Shown piece by piece: positions 32,461 through 40,227 of a stretch of DNA of 42,493 nt. Origin of the DNA: Clostridia bacterium (GTDB lineage: Bacteria; Bacillota; Clostridia; Christensenellales; Aristaeellaceae); the NCBI GenBank assembly GCA_017397765.1, contig JAFQIB010000024.1:1-42493 (forward strand). Direction: 5' to 3'. The translations under genes were made by a program, and so were the position numbers. Positions within the stretch are counted from its first letter, which is position 1. Every line of letters starts with the position of its first letter. The notes below the pieces were generated by a model. It was not told the DNA's origin. It did not search any database and saw only the letters and a program-made list of their open reading frames with translations.

Positions 32461-32524
32461 ATGCGGCTTGGACATTTGGCAGCCTGGAGTGAATGGAAAT
32501 CGTAAGGGGTGCGGGACTTCAAAA

Positions 32525-32617
32525 CCTTCCCCCTCGGGGGAAGGTGGCACGGCGCAAGCCGTGACGGATGAGGCCGTACGCGGCATGCTCAATCATCTCC
32601 ACAAATCCCAGTTTGTC
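32525..32617. repeat. REP-like element (long form) with a 3' module seen at the window start
   Basis: Hairpin CCTTCCCC/GGGGAAGG (32525-32544), then TGGC, hairpin ACGGC-GCAA-GCCGT (32549-32562), then GACGGATGAGG. After 20 more bases comes a 23-base segment (32595-32617, ending CAAATCCCAGTTTGTC) that matches 204-226 with one difference. This type of element is common between genes in gut clostridia, to my knowledge. Confidence 0.7.
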
Positions 32618-32726
32618 AAACCCAACAGAAGCAATCACCTGCCTGTCACCAGCGGAAAGCACGCTCTATTCCCGACAACAGATATACAGCTATCGTCATG
32701 GCAAATCCCCGCCTTTTCGGCACGCG

Positions 32727-32757
32727 AAAGGCCGCACCCTTCCGGATGCGGCCCTTT
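32727..32757 (-). terminator. Possible terminator of the SH3b protein gene
   Basis: AAAGGCCGCA (32727-32736) pairs with TGCGGCCCTTT (32747-32757) with one bulged C. It lies 17 nt after the minus-strand stop. The trailing T-run is short. Confidence 0.55.
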
Positions 32758-32773
32758 GTGTTTGGGATTTTGC

Positions 32774-35700
32774 TTACTTCTTGCCGGCGGGGCAGTGGTT
32801 GTAAGCGTATTCGATGGCTTCCTTGTGGCTGGTACTCACCGCCTCGGAGGAATGACCCAGCGAGTTGGTGAAGTGCAGACAGATCTGACCGTCCATACCG
32901 TTGTTGGGGATGGTGTCGGTGCCGTGCTGCATGCCGTCCAGGGACGCCGCGAAGGTGCGGGTACCGATGGTAATCAGGCAGGGACGGCGCTCCCACTTGT
33001 TGTCGTCCACAATCTGCTGCAGATTCTTCACGCCGTAGATCTCGCACAGGCGCTTGGAATCCGCCGCCGTCAGGGTCTCGATATCGGCGTGGTAGGCGCC
33101 CGCCCAGCGGTGTGCCCACCAGACGATGCCGGTCTTCACGTCATAGACCTTGAAGTTGGCGCCGCGGGGGATCAGCTCCTGAATGCCGCCCTCAAACCAG
33201 TCGATCTTTTCCACCGGATAGATGGAGAACTCCAGGTTGGAGGTGTCGCCCGCACCGACCTTCACCGTGCCGAACAGCGCATGCTGGGTCGCTTCGCCCG
33301 CAATGCCGTCCACCTTCAGGCCCTTGACCTGCTGGAAGAGCTTCACCGCCGTCTGCACCTGGGTGGTGAAGGAATCGGTGGTGCTGCCGGTGTAGTAGCC
33401 CTGGTTGATCAGCTCGTTCACCAGGTTGGTGACGCGGATGCCCTTGGAGCCCAGCTTCAGGGTGGTGTAGCTGCTCTCCTGCTGCATTTCGGGGGCGCTG
33501 GACAGATCGCCCAGGTTGGGGGTAGGCGTGGGCAGCGGCTTGCCGTCTGCATCACACTTCTCCACCATGTCGGAGCGGATGTAGCCAAAATCGCCCGAGG
33601 GGGTCAGCACGCGGTACCAGGTGTACTTGCCGGCGCTGTCCTCAATGGGGTTGGTATAGTAGCGGATCACCGTGCCCAGGCGCAGCTGGTCAACGATGGT
33701 GGTACCGGCCGCAGCGTTGCGGATGTACACATTATCCATGATGAGCTTCAGGTAGCCCAGGTGGGACTCCTTGTCCGGCACCACATCGGGGTCGGAGGCG
33801 ATCCAGGCGTTGAATTCCGCCTGCGTCATGAACTTGACGTACGCGCCGTGCACCCAGACCTCCTGGTTGTCGTACACCACATGATACCAGGTGACCGTAC
33901 CGACGTCCTTGGTTTCGGAGCAGTACATCACCGTGCCCAGGGGCACCTGATACTTTCTGGCAGACTCCAGAGAGTAGCTGGAGCGCAGATTGACCTTGTC
34001 AGCCGTGGTAATGACGTAGTCCGTCAGGGTCGTATCGGGTGTTTCGGGGGCAGGCGTGTTCTCCGGCACGCCATTGCCGGCCAGATAGCTTTCCTCCTGC
34101 TCAGGAGAGAGCTTGAAGGAATAGCCGCCGTGCACATAGCCGACCTGACCGTCCGCATTGATGGGATACCAGACCACCTTGTTGGCATCGGTCGTCTGCA
34201 GGCCAACCATGGGCCATACGGTGCCCTTGTCCAGCTGCTTGTAGACCTGCGTGCCGTTGGGCTCGTTGCGCAGGTTGACGCCGGTGTCATTGATCATCAC
34301 ATAGCCGAAGGCAGAGAGGGTCGGCGCGGCAGTCGGCTCGGAGCCGGCGTTGATGAGCTCCATCAGGTAAGCCATGACGTAGCCGGTCTGGCCGCTGTAG
34401 CGGATCTTGTACCAGCCGTTGGTCCGGTCTGCCGGGATGGTCAGGATCTCGACCACCGTATCCGCCGGGATGACGGTGATGATGTTATAGCCGCCCTTGG
34501 GCTCTTTGCGGAAGTTGGTATTCTTCAGCAGCCTGCCGGTGGCGCCGCTGGTCACCATATCCGTCGCCGTGGGGGTGGGCGTGGGGGTCGGGGTCACTTC
34601 TTCGCCGCCCTCCTCGCAGATCTCCGCACAGTCGCCGCGGATATAGCCGGTGCGGCCGTCCGCCGTCTTGACGTGGTACCAGCAGTACTTGCCGTACTCA
34701 CCCTCAGGCGTGACATTGCCGATCATGGGCAGCACCAGGTTCAGCGGCAGCCAGCCCTGGGACGCGCCCAGCGGCTTCACGCGCAGATTGACGTTGTCCT
34801 TCACCAGCTTGATGTAGCCATACACCGTGCTGCCGGTATCCTCCGTCGGGCCGGGCGTGGGCGTCAGCTCCTCATCCTCAATGTAGCCGCCGGTGGAGGT
34901 ACACACGCGTACGCAGTCGCCGCGCAGGTAGCCGACCATGCCGCTGTAGCGGACCTTGTACCAGGTATAGGTATCATTCTCCTCAGGCACCACGGAGGGG
35001 CCGACACAGGCCAGCACCGTATTCTTGGGCACCTGGGCCACAGAATCCGCAAAGGGCTGGATGCGCAGGTTGACGCCCTTCTTGGTGGTGATGATATAGC
35101 CGTAGGTGCTCTGGGTCGGGCCTGGGGTGACCAGCTCGCCGTCCTTTACCAGCACGACCTCGATCATGTCGTCACGGACGTAGTAGATGGTGGAGGTGGC
35201 GCTGTGGTAGACAGGATACCAGTCATACACGCCCTGGTTTTCCTTTTCACCCACGATGCGCATCATGGTGCCTTTGCCCTTCCACTGGGTTGCGGTGAGG
35301 CCGCCGGGGCCGTTGCGCAGGTTGGCGGAATCCTCAATCAGGCGGGCATAGCCGTATTCGGACACATCCGGCAGCGCATCCTCGCTCAGGGTGAGCACGC
35401 GGATAAAGGGCGCCTGGATGTAGCCGGTGGTGCCGTTGTAATACACCTTATACCAGTGCTTGGTATCGATCACAGAGGGGATCGTGCGCAGCTCGACGAC
35501 AGTGCCCTCATTCAGCTTGCCCATGGAGGCGAAGCCCGTGCCGGCGCCGGTGCGGAAGTTCACGCCGTCGGCGGTGATCACGCCGGTGGCCTTCACATTC
35601 TCATTGTCAGGATTGGTGTCCTCGATCAGGCCGCCCTTGGTGATACGGATGAAGTTGGACTGGATATAGCCCACCGTGCCGTTGTAGCGCACGCGGTACC

Positions 35701-36538
35701 AGTCAGAGGTGCTGACCTTATCCGGTACCGTCAGGATCTCGACCTCGTCGCCGGTGTTGAGCTTCTGGATGACGTTGGCATTGTTGCCGTCCTTGCGGGG
35801 TTCGGTGCGGAAGTTGACCTTATCCGTGGTAACCTCGCCCCAGGTATCGGTGACCTCCGTGCCGTAGCCGGGATCGGGCGTAGGCTCCGTGCCGGGATCG
35901 GTCAGCTCCAGCAGGTCAGAAAAGACATAGCCGGTCTTTCCGTTATAGGTAATCCGATACCAGCCGTTGGCGTCTCCCTCTGCAGGCACAGCGTTGACGT
36001 CCACCTCCGTCCCGACCTCAATGGTACCGAGGATCGCGCCCGCCGTAGTGCTCGGCTGGCTGCGGAAATTGGCTTTCGTCGTGATCTTGCCCTTGGCGCC
36101 CACCACCGCCACGCCGGAGTACTCCTCATGGTCCTCCTCCGCGAGCGCGTCATCGGTGGTACGCTGAATAAGCCGCAGCGCGGCTTCGGGCGCGGGGGTC
36201 GTCTGGCTGCCCAGATAATCCTTGGTTTCCTCCGCAGTCATCACGCGGAAGAAGTCAGACAGGATATACCCCACATAGGTGCGCCCGTTGGGCGTGGGAT
36301 GGCCGGTGCGGATGCGGTACCACAAATCATCGCCGACCTTCTTTTCGCCGGTGATTTCCGCCACATGGCCCTGATTCACCTTGAACCACAGCGCGCCTTC
36401 AGCGCCGGCGGTTTTGCGGACATTCACATTGTCGTCCAGACACACGCCGTAAACCGCTTCCTCCGCTGCAGCCATCGCAGGCACACACAGCAGCAGTACA
36501 AGCAGCACTGAAATCAGCATTTTCCAGACACGCTTCAT
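32774..36538 (-). CDS. Secreted multi-SH3b protein with peptidoglycan-binding domain and unknown C-terminal domain
   Basis: 1254 residues with a signal peptide (about 1-27, KMLISVLLVLLLCVPAMA). Eleven bacterial SH3 (SH3b) domains follow, each with a V/A-N-L/F-R core and a W-Y...GY(I/V) end. They are linked by Pro/Thr linkers such as TPTPTPTPT. Next comes one PG_binding_1 domain (LKLGSKGIRVTNLVNELINQGYY...VDGIAG). The last 165 residues or so form a conserved-looking domain with WWAHRWAGAYHADIE and QICLHFTNSLGHSS followed by HKEAI; the His and Asp pattern suggests a metal or catalytic site, but I cannot name the family. The protein probably binds the cell wall. ATG 36538 is chosen for GAGG 8 nt upstream and a signal peptide; the ORF extends to 36607. 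Monocistronic. Confidence 0.88.
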   Translation of the reverse strand: MKRVWKMLISVLLVLLLCVPAMAAAEEAVYGVCLDDNVNVRKTAGAEGALWFKVNQGHVAEITGEKKVGDDLWYRIRTGHPTPNGRTYVGYILSDFFRVMTAEETKDYLGSQTTPAPEAALRLIQRTTDDALAEEDHEEYSGVAVVGAKGKITTKANFRSQPSTTAGAILGTIEVGTEVDVNAVPAEGDANGWYRITYNGKTGYVFSDLLELTDPGTEPTPDPGYGTEVTDTWGEVTTDKVNFRTEPRKDGNNANVIQKLNTGDEVEILTVPDKVSTSDWYRVRYNGTVGYIQSNFIRITKGGLIEDTNPDNENVKATGVITADGVNFRTGAGTGFASMGKLNEGTVVELRTIPSVIDTKHWYKVYYNGTTGYIQAPFIRVLTLSEDALPDVSEYGYARLIEDSANLRNGPGGLTATQWKGKGTMMRIVGEKENQGVYDWYPVYHSATSTIYYVRDDMIEVVLVKDGELVTPGPTQSTYGYIITTKKGVNLRIQPFADSVAQVPKNTVLACVGPSVVPEENDTYTWYKVRYSGMVGYLRGDCVRVCTSTGGYIEDEELTPTPGPTEDTGSTVYGYIKLVKDNVNLRVKPLGASQGWLPLNLVLPMIGNVTPEGEYGKYCWYHVKTADGRTGYIRGDCAEICEEGGEEVTPTPTPTPTATDMVTSGATGRLLKNTNFRKEPKGGYNIITVIPADTVVEILTIPADRTNGWYKIRYSGQTGYVMAYLMELINAGSEPTAAPTLSAFGYVMINDTGVNLRNEPNGTQVYKQLDKGTVWPMVGLQTTDANKVVWYPINADGQVGYVHGGYSFKLSPEQEESYLAGNGVPENTPAPETPDTTLTDYVITTADKVNLRSSYSLESARKYQVPLGTVMYCSETKDVGTVTWYHVVYDNQEVWVHGAYVKFMTQAEFNAWIASDPDVVPDKESHLGYLKLIMDNVYIRNAAAGTTIVDQLRLGTVIRYYTNPIEDSAGKYTWYRVLTPSGDFGYIRSDMVEKCDADGKPLPTPTPNLGDLSSAPEMQQESSYTTLKLGSKGIRVTNLVNELINQGYYTGSTTDSFTTQVQTAVKLFQQVKGLKVDGIAGEATQHALFGTVKVGAGDTSNLEFSIYPVEKIDWFEGGIQELIPRGANFKVYDVKTGIVWWAHRWAGAYHADIETLTAADSKRLCEIYGVKNLQQIVDDNKWERRPCLITIGTRTFAASLDGMQHGTDTIPNNGMDGQICLHFTNSLGHSSEAVSTSHKEAIEYAYNHCPAGKK

Positions 36539-36630
36539 CTTGGTCACCTCATATCTTCGCCCTTCGGCGAGGCTTCCTGCTGACACACGCCAACAGCTCC
36601 TCGCCAAAAGGGCGAGGGTCGTCTGGGTAC

Positions 36631-36659
36631 ATTCTATTACAAAAAAGTTACCATGTCAA
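36631..36659 (-). promoter_or_regulatory. Promoter of the SH3b protein gene
   Basis: Minus strand: -35 TTGACA (36654-36659), 17-bp spacer, -10 TAGAAT (36631-36636). The leader of about 86 nt carries two CCTCGCC-type hairpins (CCTCGCC/GGCGAGG and CCTCGCC/GGGCGA), which could pair alternatively. Confidence 0.85.
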
Positions 36660-36817
36660 GGCTATTTTCCTCTGTTTTCACCGGTTTTCGGCTGGTTCTT
36701 TCCGTCGTTTGCCGTTTTTTCCCGGCGAAAGCCTGCTTTTTTGCCGCCAGGTCAGGCTTGGAACGGCCTTCCTCCCCTGCCCGTCAGCCAAAATGATGCA
36801 GCAAGCGCATTCCCGGA

Positions 36818-36846
36818 TTGACAATTTTTGATTTCCCCGCTACAAT
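36818..36846 (+). promoter_or_regulatory. Promoter of the THEP1-like gene
   Basis: -35 TTGACA (36818-36823), 17-bp spacer, -10 TACAAT (36841-36846). It overlaps the ATG-less part of the longer frame starting at 36818 and so supports the start at 36893. Confidence 0.85.
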
Positions 36847-36892
36847 ATTTATTATAGGAAACCGTTCATACCGATGCAAGGGAGAGAGCACT

Positions 36893-37411
36893 ATGCAGCA
36901 GCTGTATCTGACCGGCCCCCACGCCCCCGAACTGGCGGAAAAGCTATTTACCACACTGAACGTCCGGCCCGCCGGTTATCAGCTGCTGCCCGTTTCCGTG
37001 AGCGGCGGCGTGCGCGCCGAGGCGCTCCATCTGCTCGTGCCGCCCGCAGCGCCCATGGAGAACGACGTGCCCTGCCGCATCCGGCTGCGGCCCGGGGACT
37101 GGACGGTGGTTCCCCGCGTGCTGGATGAGATCGCCGCGCCGAACCTGCGCCGCCTGCTGGATCTGCGCCGGCCCCTCCTCCTGGGCGGCCTGACCGCGCA
37201 GATGCTGACCTGCACCGCCTTCCGGGAAGCGGTGGTGACGGTGCTGCTCAGCCCGCTGCCGGTGATCGTAGCGGCAGAGGATGATGCGGAGGAGCTGCTC
37301 CGCGCCCTCACGCCTGAAGAAACGCAGCTGTGGATGCCCGTCCCCGACAGCAGCGAAGGCCGCAGCGCCCTGCTGGAGGAGCTGATCGCCGAAGCGGCCA
37401 TGCGGCTGTGA
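36893..37411 (+). CDS. Uncharacterised protein resembling a THEP1-type NTPase that has lost its P-loop
   Basis: 172 residues, cytosolic. The layout recalls the nucleoside-triphosphatase THEP1 family: an N-terminal strand ending LTGP where the Walker A loop should start, a middle V-R-x-E-A-L segment, and a C-terminal TAFREAVVTVLLSPLPVIVAAED that parallels the family's F-x-x-AV-x-x-x-L-x-S-x-x-PVI. The loop after GP reads HAPELAEKL instead of GxGKT, and the Walker B DEIG region reads LLGGLTA. If the relation is right, it cannot hydrolyse NTPs in the usual way. ATG 36893 has GGGAG about 10 nt upstream and follows a strong promoter. The similarity is a pattern judgement without a search; it may be an unrelated family. 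Confidence 0.5.
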   Translation: MQQLYLTGPHAPELAEKLFTTLNVRPAGYQLLPVSVSGGVRAEALHLLVPPAAPMENDVPCRIRLRPGDWTVVPRVLDEIAAPNLRRLLDLRRPLLLGGLTAQMLTCTAFREAVVTVLLSPLPVIVAAEDDAEELLRALTPEETQLWMPVPDSSEGRSALLEELIAEAAMRL

Positions 37412-37450
37412 TTCTTAACGTCTTCTTCCCGTTTTCTAATCAAAACTGCC

Positions 37451-37479
37451 TTGAAGCTGCCGGCACAAACAGGTATACT
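37451..37479 (+). promoter_or_regulatory. Promoter of the phasin-like gene
   Basis: -35 TTGAAG (37451-37456), 17-bp spacer, -10 TATACT (37474-37479). The leader is about 50 nt. Confidence 0.75.
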
Positions 37480-37537
37480 GACATCGTAAGCAAGGCAAAC
37501 TACATGCAGCAGCGCAAGGATAAAGGAGGCTATCAGC

Positions 37538-38011
37538 ATGAGTGATATCAAGGATTTTCTGCGTAAGGCAGGCTACTTCGGCGTAGGGGCCGCCGCATAC
37601 ATCGTAGAGGCCGGCGGCAAGGCAATCAAATGCCTGGTCCGCAAGGGCGAGGCCACCCTGCGTGACAATCAGGACACCGTGGATGAAATCAAGCGCAAGG
37701 CCAAGGAGCTGGGCGAGAAGGTGAAGGACGCCGCCGAAAAGGCTGCGGACAAGGCCGCCGAAAAGGCCGCGGAGCGGAAGGCTGCAGAAGCTGCCGCCGA
37801 AGCCGCTGCAGCCGCGGACGACGCCGAGCCCGTCGTCGAGCCCGCAGAAGCAGCCGAGCCCGTTGAGCAGCCGGCAGAAGACATGCCGGTCAGCGAGCCC
37901 GCCGAGGCCGAAAGCCAGCCCGTGGTTCCGGACGCAATTTACCGCACCGCCGAGGCCACGGCTGATCCTGCGGAGGACGACCCCCGCCCCGAAAACACAG
38001 CCAACGGCTGA
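37538..38011 (+). CDS. Small Ala/Glu-rich phasin-like protein
   Basis: 157 residues in three parts. Residues 1-40 are mildly amphipathic (LRKAGYFGVGAAAYIVEAGG). Residues 40-90 form a charged helix or coiled coil (DEIKRKAKELGEKVKDAAEKAADKAAEKAA). The rest is a disordered acidic Ala/Pro/Glu tail. The first two parts resemble clostridial phasin-family proteins, in which a similar LTKEKAEELVDELVKRGE segment precedes a helical bundle; such proteins coat granules or interact with membranes in other bacteria. No polyhydroxyalkanoate gene is in the window. ATG 37538 has AAGGAGG 8 nt upstream, with its own promoter and terminator, so it looks well expressed. Confidence 0.6.
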   Translation: MSDIKDFLRKAGYFGVGAAAYIVEAGGKAIKCLVRKGEATLRDNQDTVDEIKRKAKELGEKVKDAAEKAADKAAEKAAERKAAEAAAEAAAAADDAEPVVEPAEAAEPVEQPAEDMPVSEPAEAESQPVVPDAIYRTAEATADPAEDDPRPENTANG

Positions 38012-38020
38012 GCACAAACA

Positions 38021-38059
38021 GCAGCCCTGCTCCATGAACCGGAGCAGGGCTGCATTTTT
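38021..38059 (+). terminator. Intrinsic terminator after the phasin-like gene
   Basis: GCAGCCCTGCTCC (38021-38033) pairs perfectly with GGAGCAGGGCTGC (38041-38053) over a 7-nt loop, followed by ATTTTT. It is located 10 nt after the stop and may also stop the convergent flavoprotein operon. Confidence 0.92.
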
Positions 38060-38070
38060 GATTGAAAGAA

Positions 38071-40173
38071 TTATTCCGCAAACAGGCTGTTCACTGCGTT
38101 GATGATGCCCTCGGAGGTGAAGGTTGCACCGGTCACGATATCGACGTTCTCACCCTTCACGAAGGGGCCCTTCTTACCAATGAACTGGCCCAGGAATTCG
38201 TCCGTGTTGCACAGGTCGCACACCGGCGGCACCTGCTGGCTGTTGTCGATGGTCAGCGCGCCGATCGTGCCGTCCTCATTCAGCACCACGCTCACGCCCA
38301 CGTCCTTGCCAGCGAAGCCAACGGCAGCGGCGGTCAGGGGCGCGGCGGCAGGCGCTTCTTCAGCGGGGAACAGGCTGTTCACTGCGTTGATGATGCCCTC
38401 GGAGGTGAAGGTCGCGCCGGTCACGATGTCGACGTTCTCGCCCTTCACGAAGGGGCCCTTCTTGCCGATGAACTGGCCCAGGAATTCGTCCGTATTGCAC
38501 AGGTCGCACACCGGCGGCACCTGCTGGCTGTTGTCGATGGTCAGCGCGCCGATCGTGCCGTCCTCGTTCAGCACCACGCTCACGCCCACGTCCTTGCCAG
38601 CAAAACCAACGGCAGCGGCGGTCAGGGGGGCGGCGGCGGGAATTTCAACTTCTTCCACTGCCACGCCGATGGCGGCATTGGCAGCCTCGATCACAGCATT
38701 GGAGGTCACCGTTGCGCCGGACAGGGCATCGATACCTTCGCCCAGATCAGGCGTGGCCTTCTTGCCCACGAACTGGGCCAGATAGGCCTCGTCCTCGGCG
38801 CAGCGGGTGCCGAAGCCGGGAGTCTCGGAGGCAGAATCAACCTTGATGCCGGTGATCACCTTCGCGTCATCCACATACAGCGTCACCTTCACCTCGGACT
38901 GGAAGCCCTGGGCAGTCCCTTCATAAGCGGTACCGGCAGGCACTTCCGCAGCGGGCGCGGTCAGGGCCGCGTTCACCGCCTCAACCACAGCCGTGGAGGT
39001 CACGGTCGCGCCGGAGAGCGCATCCACCGCAACGGGCGCGGTCTTGCCCACGAACTGGGCCAGATAGGCCTCGTCCTCGGCGCAGCGGGTGCCGAAGCCA
39101 GGAGTCTCGGAGGCAGAATCAATCAGGATCTCGGCAATCGCGCCGTTCTCATCCACCGTCAGCTGGACGGTCACCTCGGACTGGAAGCCCTGGGCCTTGC
39201 CGGTCTTCACGTCGCCGGTCAGGGTCGCGGCAGCCTCCACCGTCTCCTCAGCGCCGGAGCCGAAGGGCACAGCGTCGGGGTTGGCGGGCGCAGCCACAGC
39301 CGCATTCACCGCTTCAACCACCGCCGTGGAAGTCACGGTCGCGCCGGTCAGGGCGTCGATGTTGCCGCCGATGGCGAAGGGCGCGGTCTTGCCCACAAAC
39401 TGCTCGGCAAAGGCAGGCTCCTCCATGCAGCGGGTGCCGAAGGAGGGGGTCTCGCCGGAGGATTCGATGGCCAGGCCGGTGATCGCACCGGCGTCATCCA
39501 TGGTCAGCTGAACCTTGACCTCGGAGGCAAAGCCGCGGGCGGAGCCTTCATGGATGTCGCCCACCAGCGCCATCTGCTCCACGGGCTTCTTTTCTGCTAC
39601 GCCGAAGACCAGCACAGGCTCGGTCCGGCCGTTGCCCAGCACGCCGTTGACCGTCGCCAGCGCGGTGTTGGCGGCATTCAGCACGGCATTGGAGGTCACC
39701 GTTGCGCCGGAGAGCGCCTCAATCGCGCCGCCCTCCTTGACGTCGATGCCCACAAACTGCTCGGTCTGGTTCTCCGCCAGCCAGCGGGAGCCGAAGCCGG
39801 AGGTCTCGGCGAAACTGTTGTCGCCGATCTTCGCGCCGGTGATCTTGCCGTCGGTACCCACGCCCAGGGTCACCGCCACGGGGCCGGCATAACCGGTAGA
39901 GGACGCAGCCACACAGTAGCCGACGGTTTCGCCGCCCACCTTGGCTTCCACCAGCGCAGATGCGCCGCTGCCCTCGGGGATGGTCATTTCCACATATTCG
40001 TCCGCAGTCATCACCGCGCCGAAGGCCTCGCGCTGCGCAGCCATTGCCAGCTCTGCGATGGGGCCCTTGGTGATGGCGTTGGTGCCTGCCAGCGCCAGCG
40101 CGGCAACCAGGCAGATGATGGTCAGCGCCAGAAACGCGGGGAGCTGTTTCTTCTTGGCAGCTTCATTGGTCAT
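38071..40173 (-). CDS. Membrane-anchored multi-FMN flavoprotein (six RnfG/NqrC-like FMN-binding domains)
   Basis: 700 residues. The N-terminus looks like RnfG: KKKQLPAF, a membrane helix (about 12-32), then TNAITKGPI, placing the rest outside the cell. Six FMN-binding domains follow, each with a covalent-flavinylation type motif [ST]GATxTS at 155-161, 276-282, 387-393, 485-491, 585-591 and 681-687. In RnfG and NqrC the Thr of this motif is linked to FMN by ApbE, and apbE is the preceding gene. Domains 5 and 6 are identical in sequence over 90 or more residues and each carries CDLC (556-559, 652-655). ATG 40173 has AAGGAGG upstream. It is the third gene of the NusG_II-apbE operon, 54 nt after apbE. 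A role in moving electrons across the cell surface is inferred. No other Rnf gene is present. Confidence 0.9.
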   Translation of the reverse strand: MTNEAAKKKQLPAFLALTIICLVAALALAGTNAITKGPIAELAMAAQREAFGAVMTADEYVEMTIPEGSGASALVEAKVGGETVGYCVAASSTGYAGPVAVTLGVGTDGKITGAKIGDNSFAETSGFGSRWLAENQTEQFVGIDVKEGGAIEALSGATVTSNAVLNAANTALATVNGVLGNGRTEPVLVFGVAEKKPVEQMALVGDIHEGSARGFASEVKVQLTMDDAGAITGLAIESSGETPSFGTRCMEEPAFAEQFVGKTAPFAIGGNIDALTGATVTSTAVVEAVNAAVAAPANPDAVPFGSGAEETVEAAATLTGDVKTGKAQGFQSEVTVQLTVDENGAIAEILIDSASETPGFGTRCAEDEAYLAQFVGKTAPVAVDALSGATVTSTAVVEAVNAALTAPAAEVPAGTAYEGTAQGFQSEVKVTLYVDDAKVITGIKVDSASETPGFGTRCAEDEAYLAQFVGKKATPDLGEGIDALSGATVTSNAVIEAANAAIGVAVEEVEIPAAAPLTAAAVGFAGKDVGVSVVLNEDGTIGALTIDNSQQVPPVCDLCNTDEFLGQFIGKKGPFVKGENVDIVTGATFTSEGIINAVNSLFPAEEAPAAAPLTAAAVGFAGKDVGVSVVLNEDGTIGALTIDNSQQVPPVCDLCNTDEFLGQFIGKKGPFVKGENVDIVTGATFTSEGIINAVNSLFAE
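38083..38658 (-). repeat. 288-bp tandem duplication in the flavoprotein gene
   Basis: The units 38083-38370 and 38371-38658 are direct repeats of 96 codons. About a dozen base differences were seen, all apparently silent, so the encoded FMN-binding domains are identical apart from the extreme C-terminus. Confidence 0.85.
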
Positions 40174-40227
40174 GGGATTGCCTCCTTCAACAATAGCTTT
40201 ATGAACGTTTGGGAATGTCCCAATAGA

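Noticed and set aside
32441-36511. A 1356-codon plus-strand frame over the SH3b gene
   Set aside because: Shadow of the minus-strand gene, starting inside a REP-like element and without a ribosome site.
38083-38658. Assembly artefact explaining the FMN-domain duplication
   Set aside because: The two units differ at about a dozen silent positions, so they are real separate copies and not a collapsed or doubled read.
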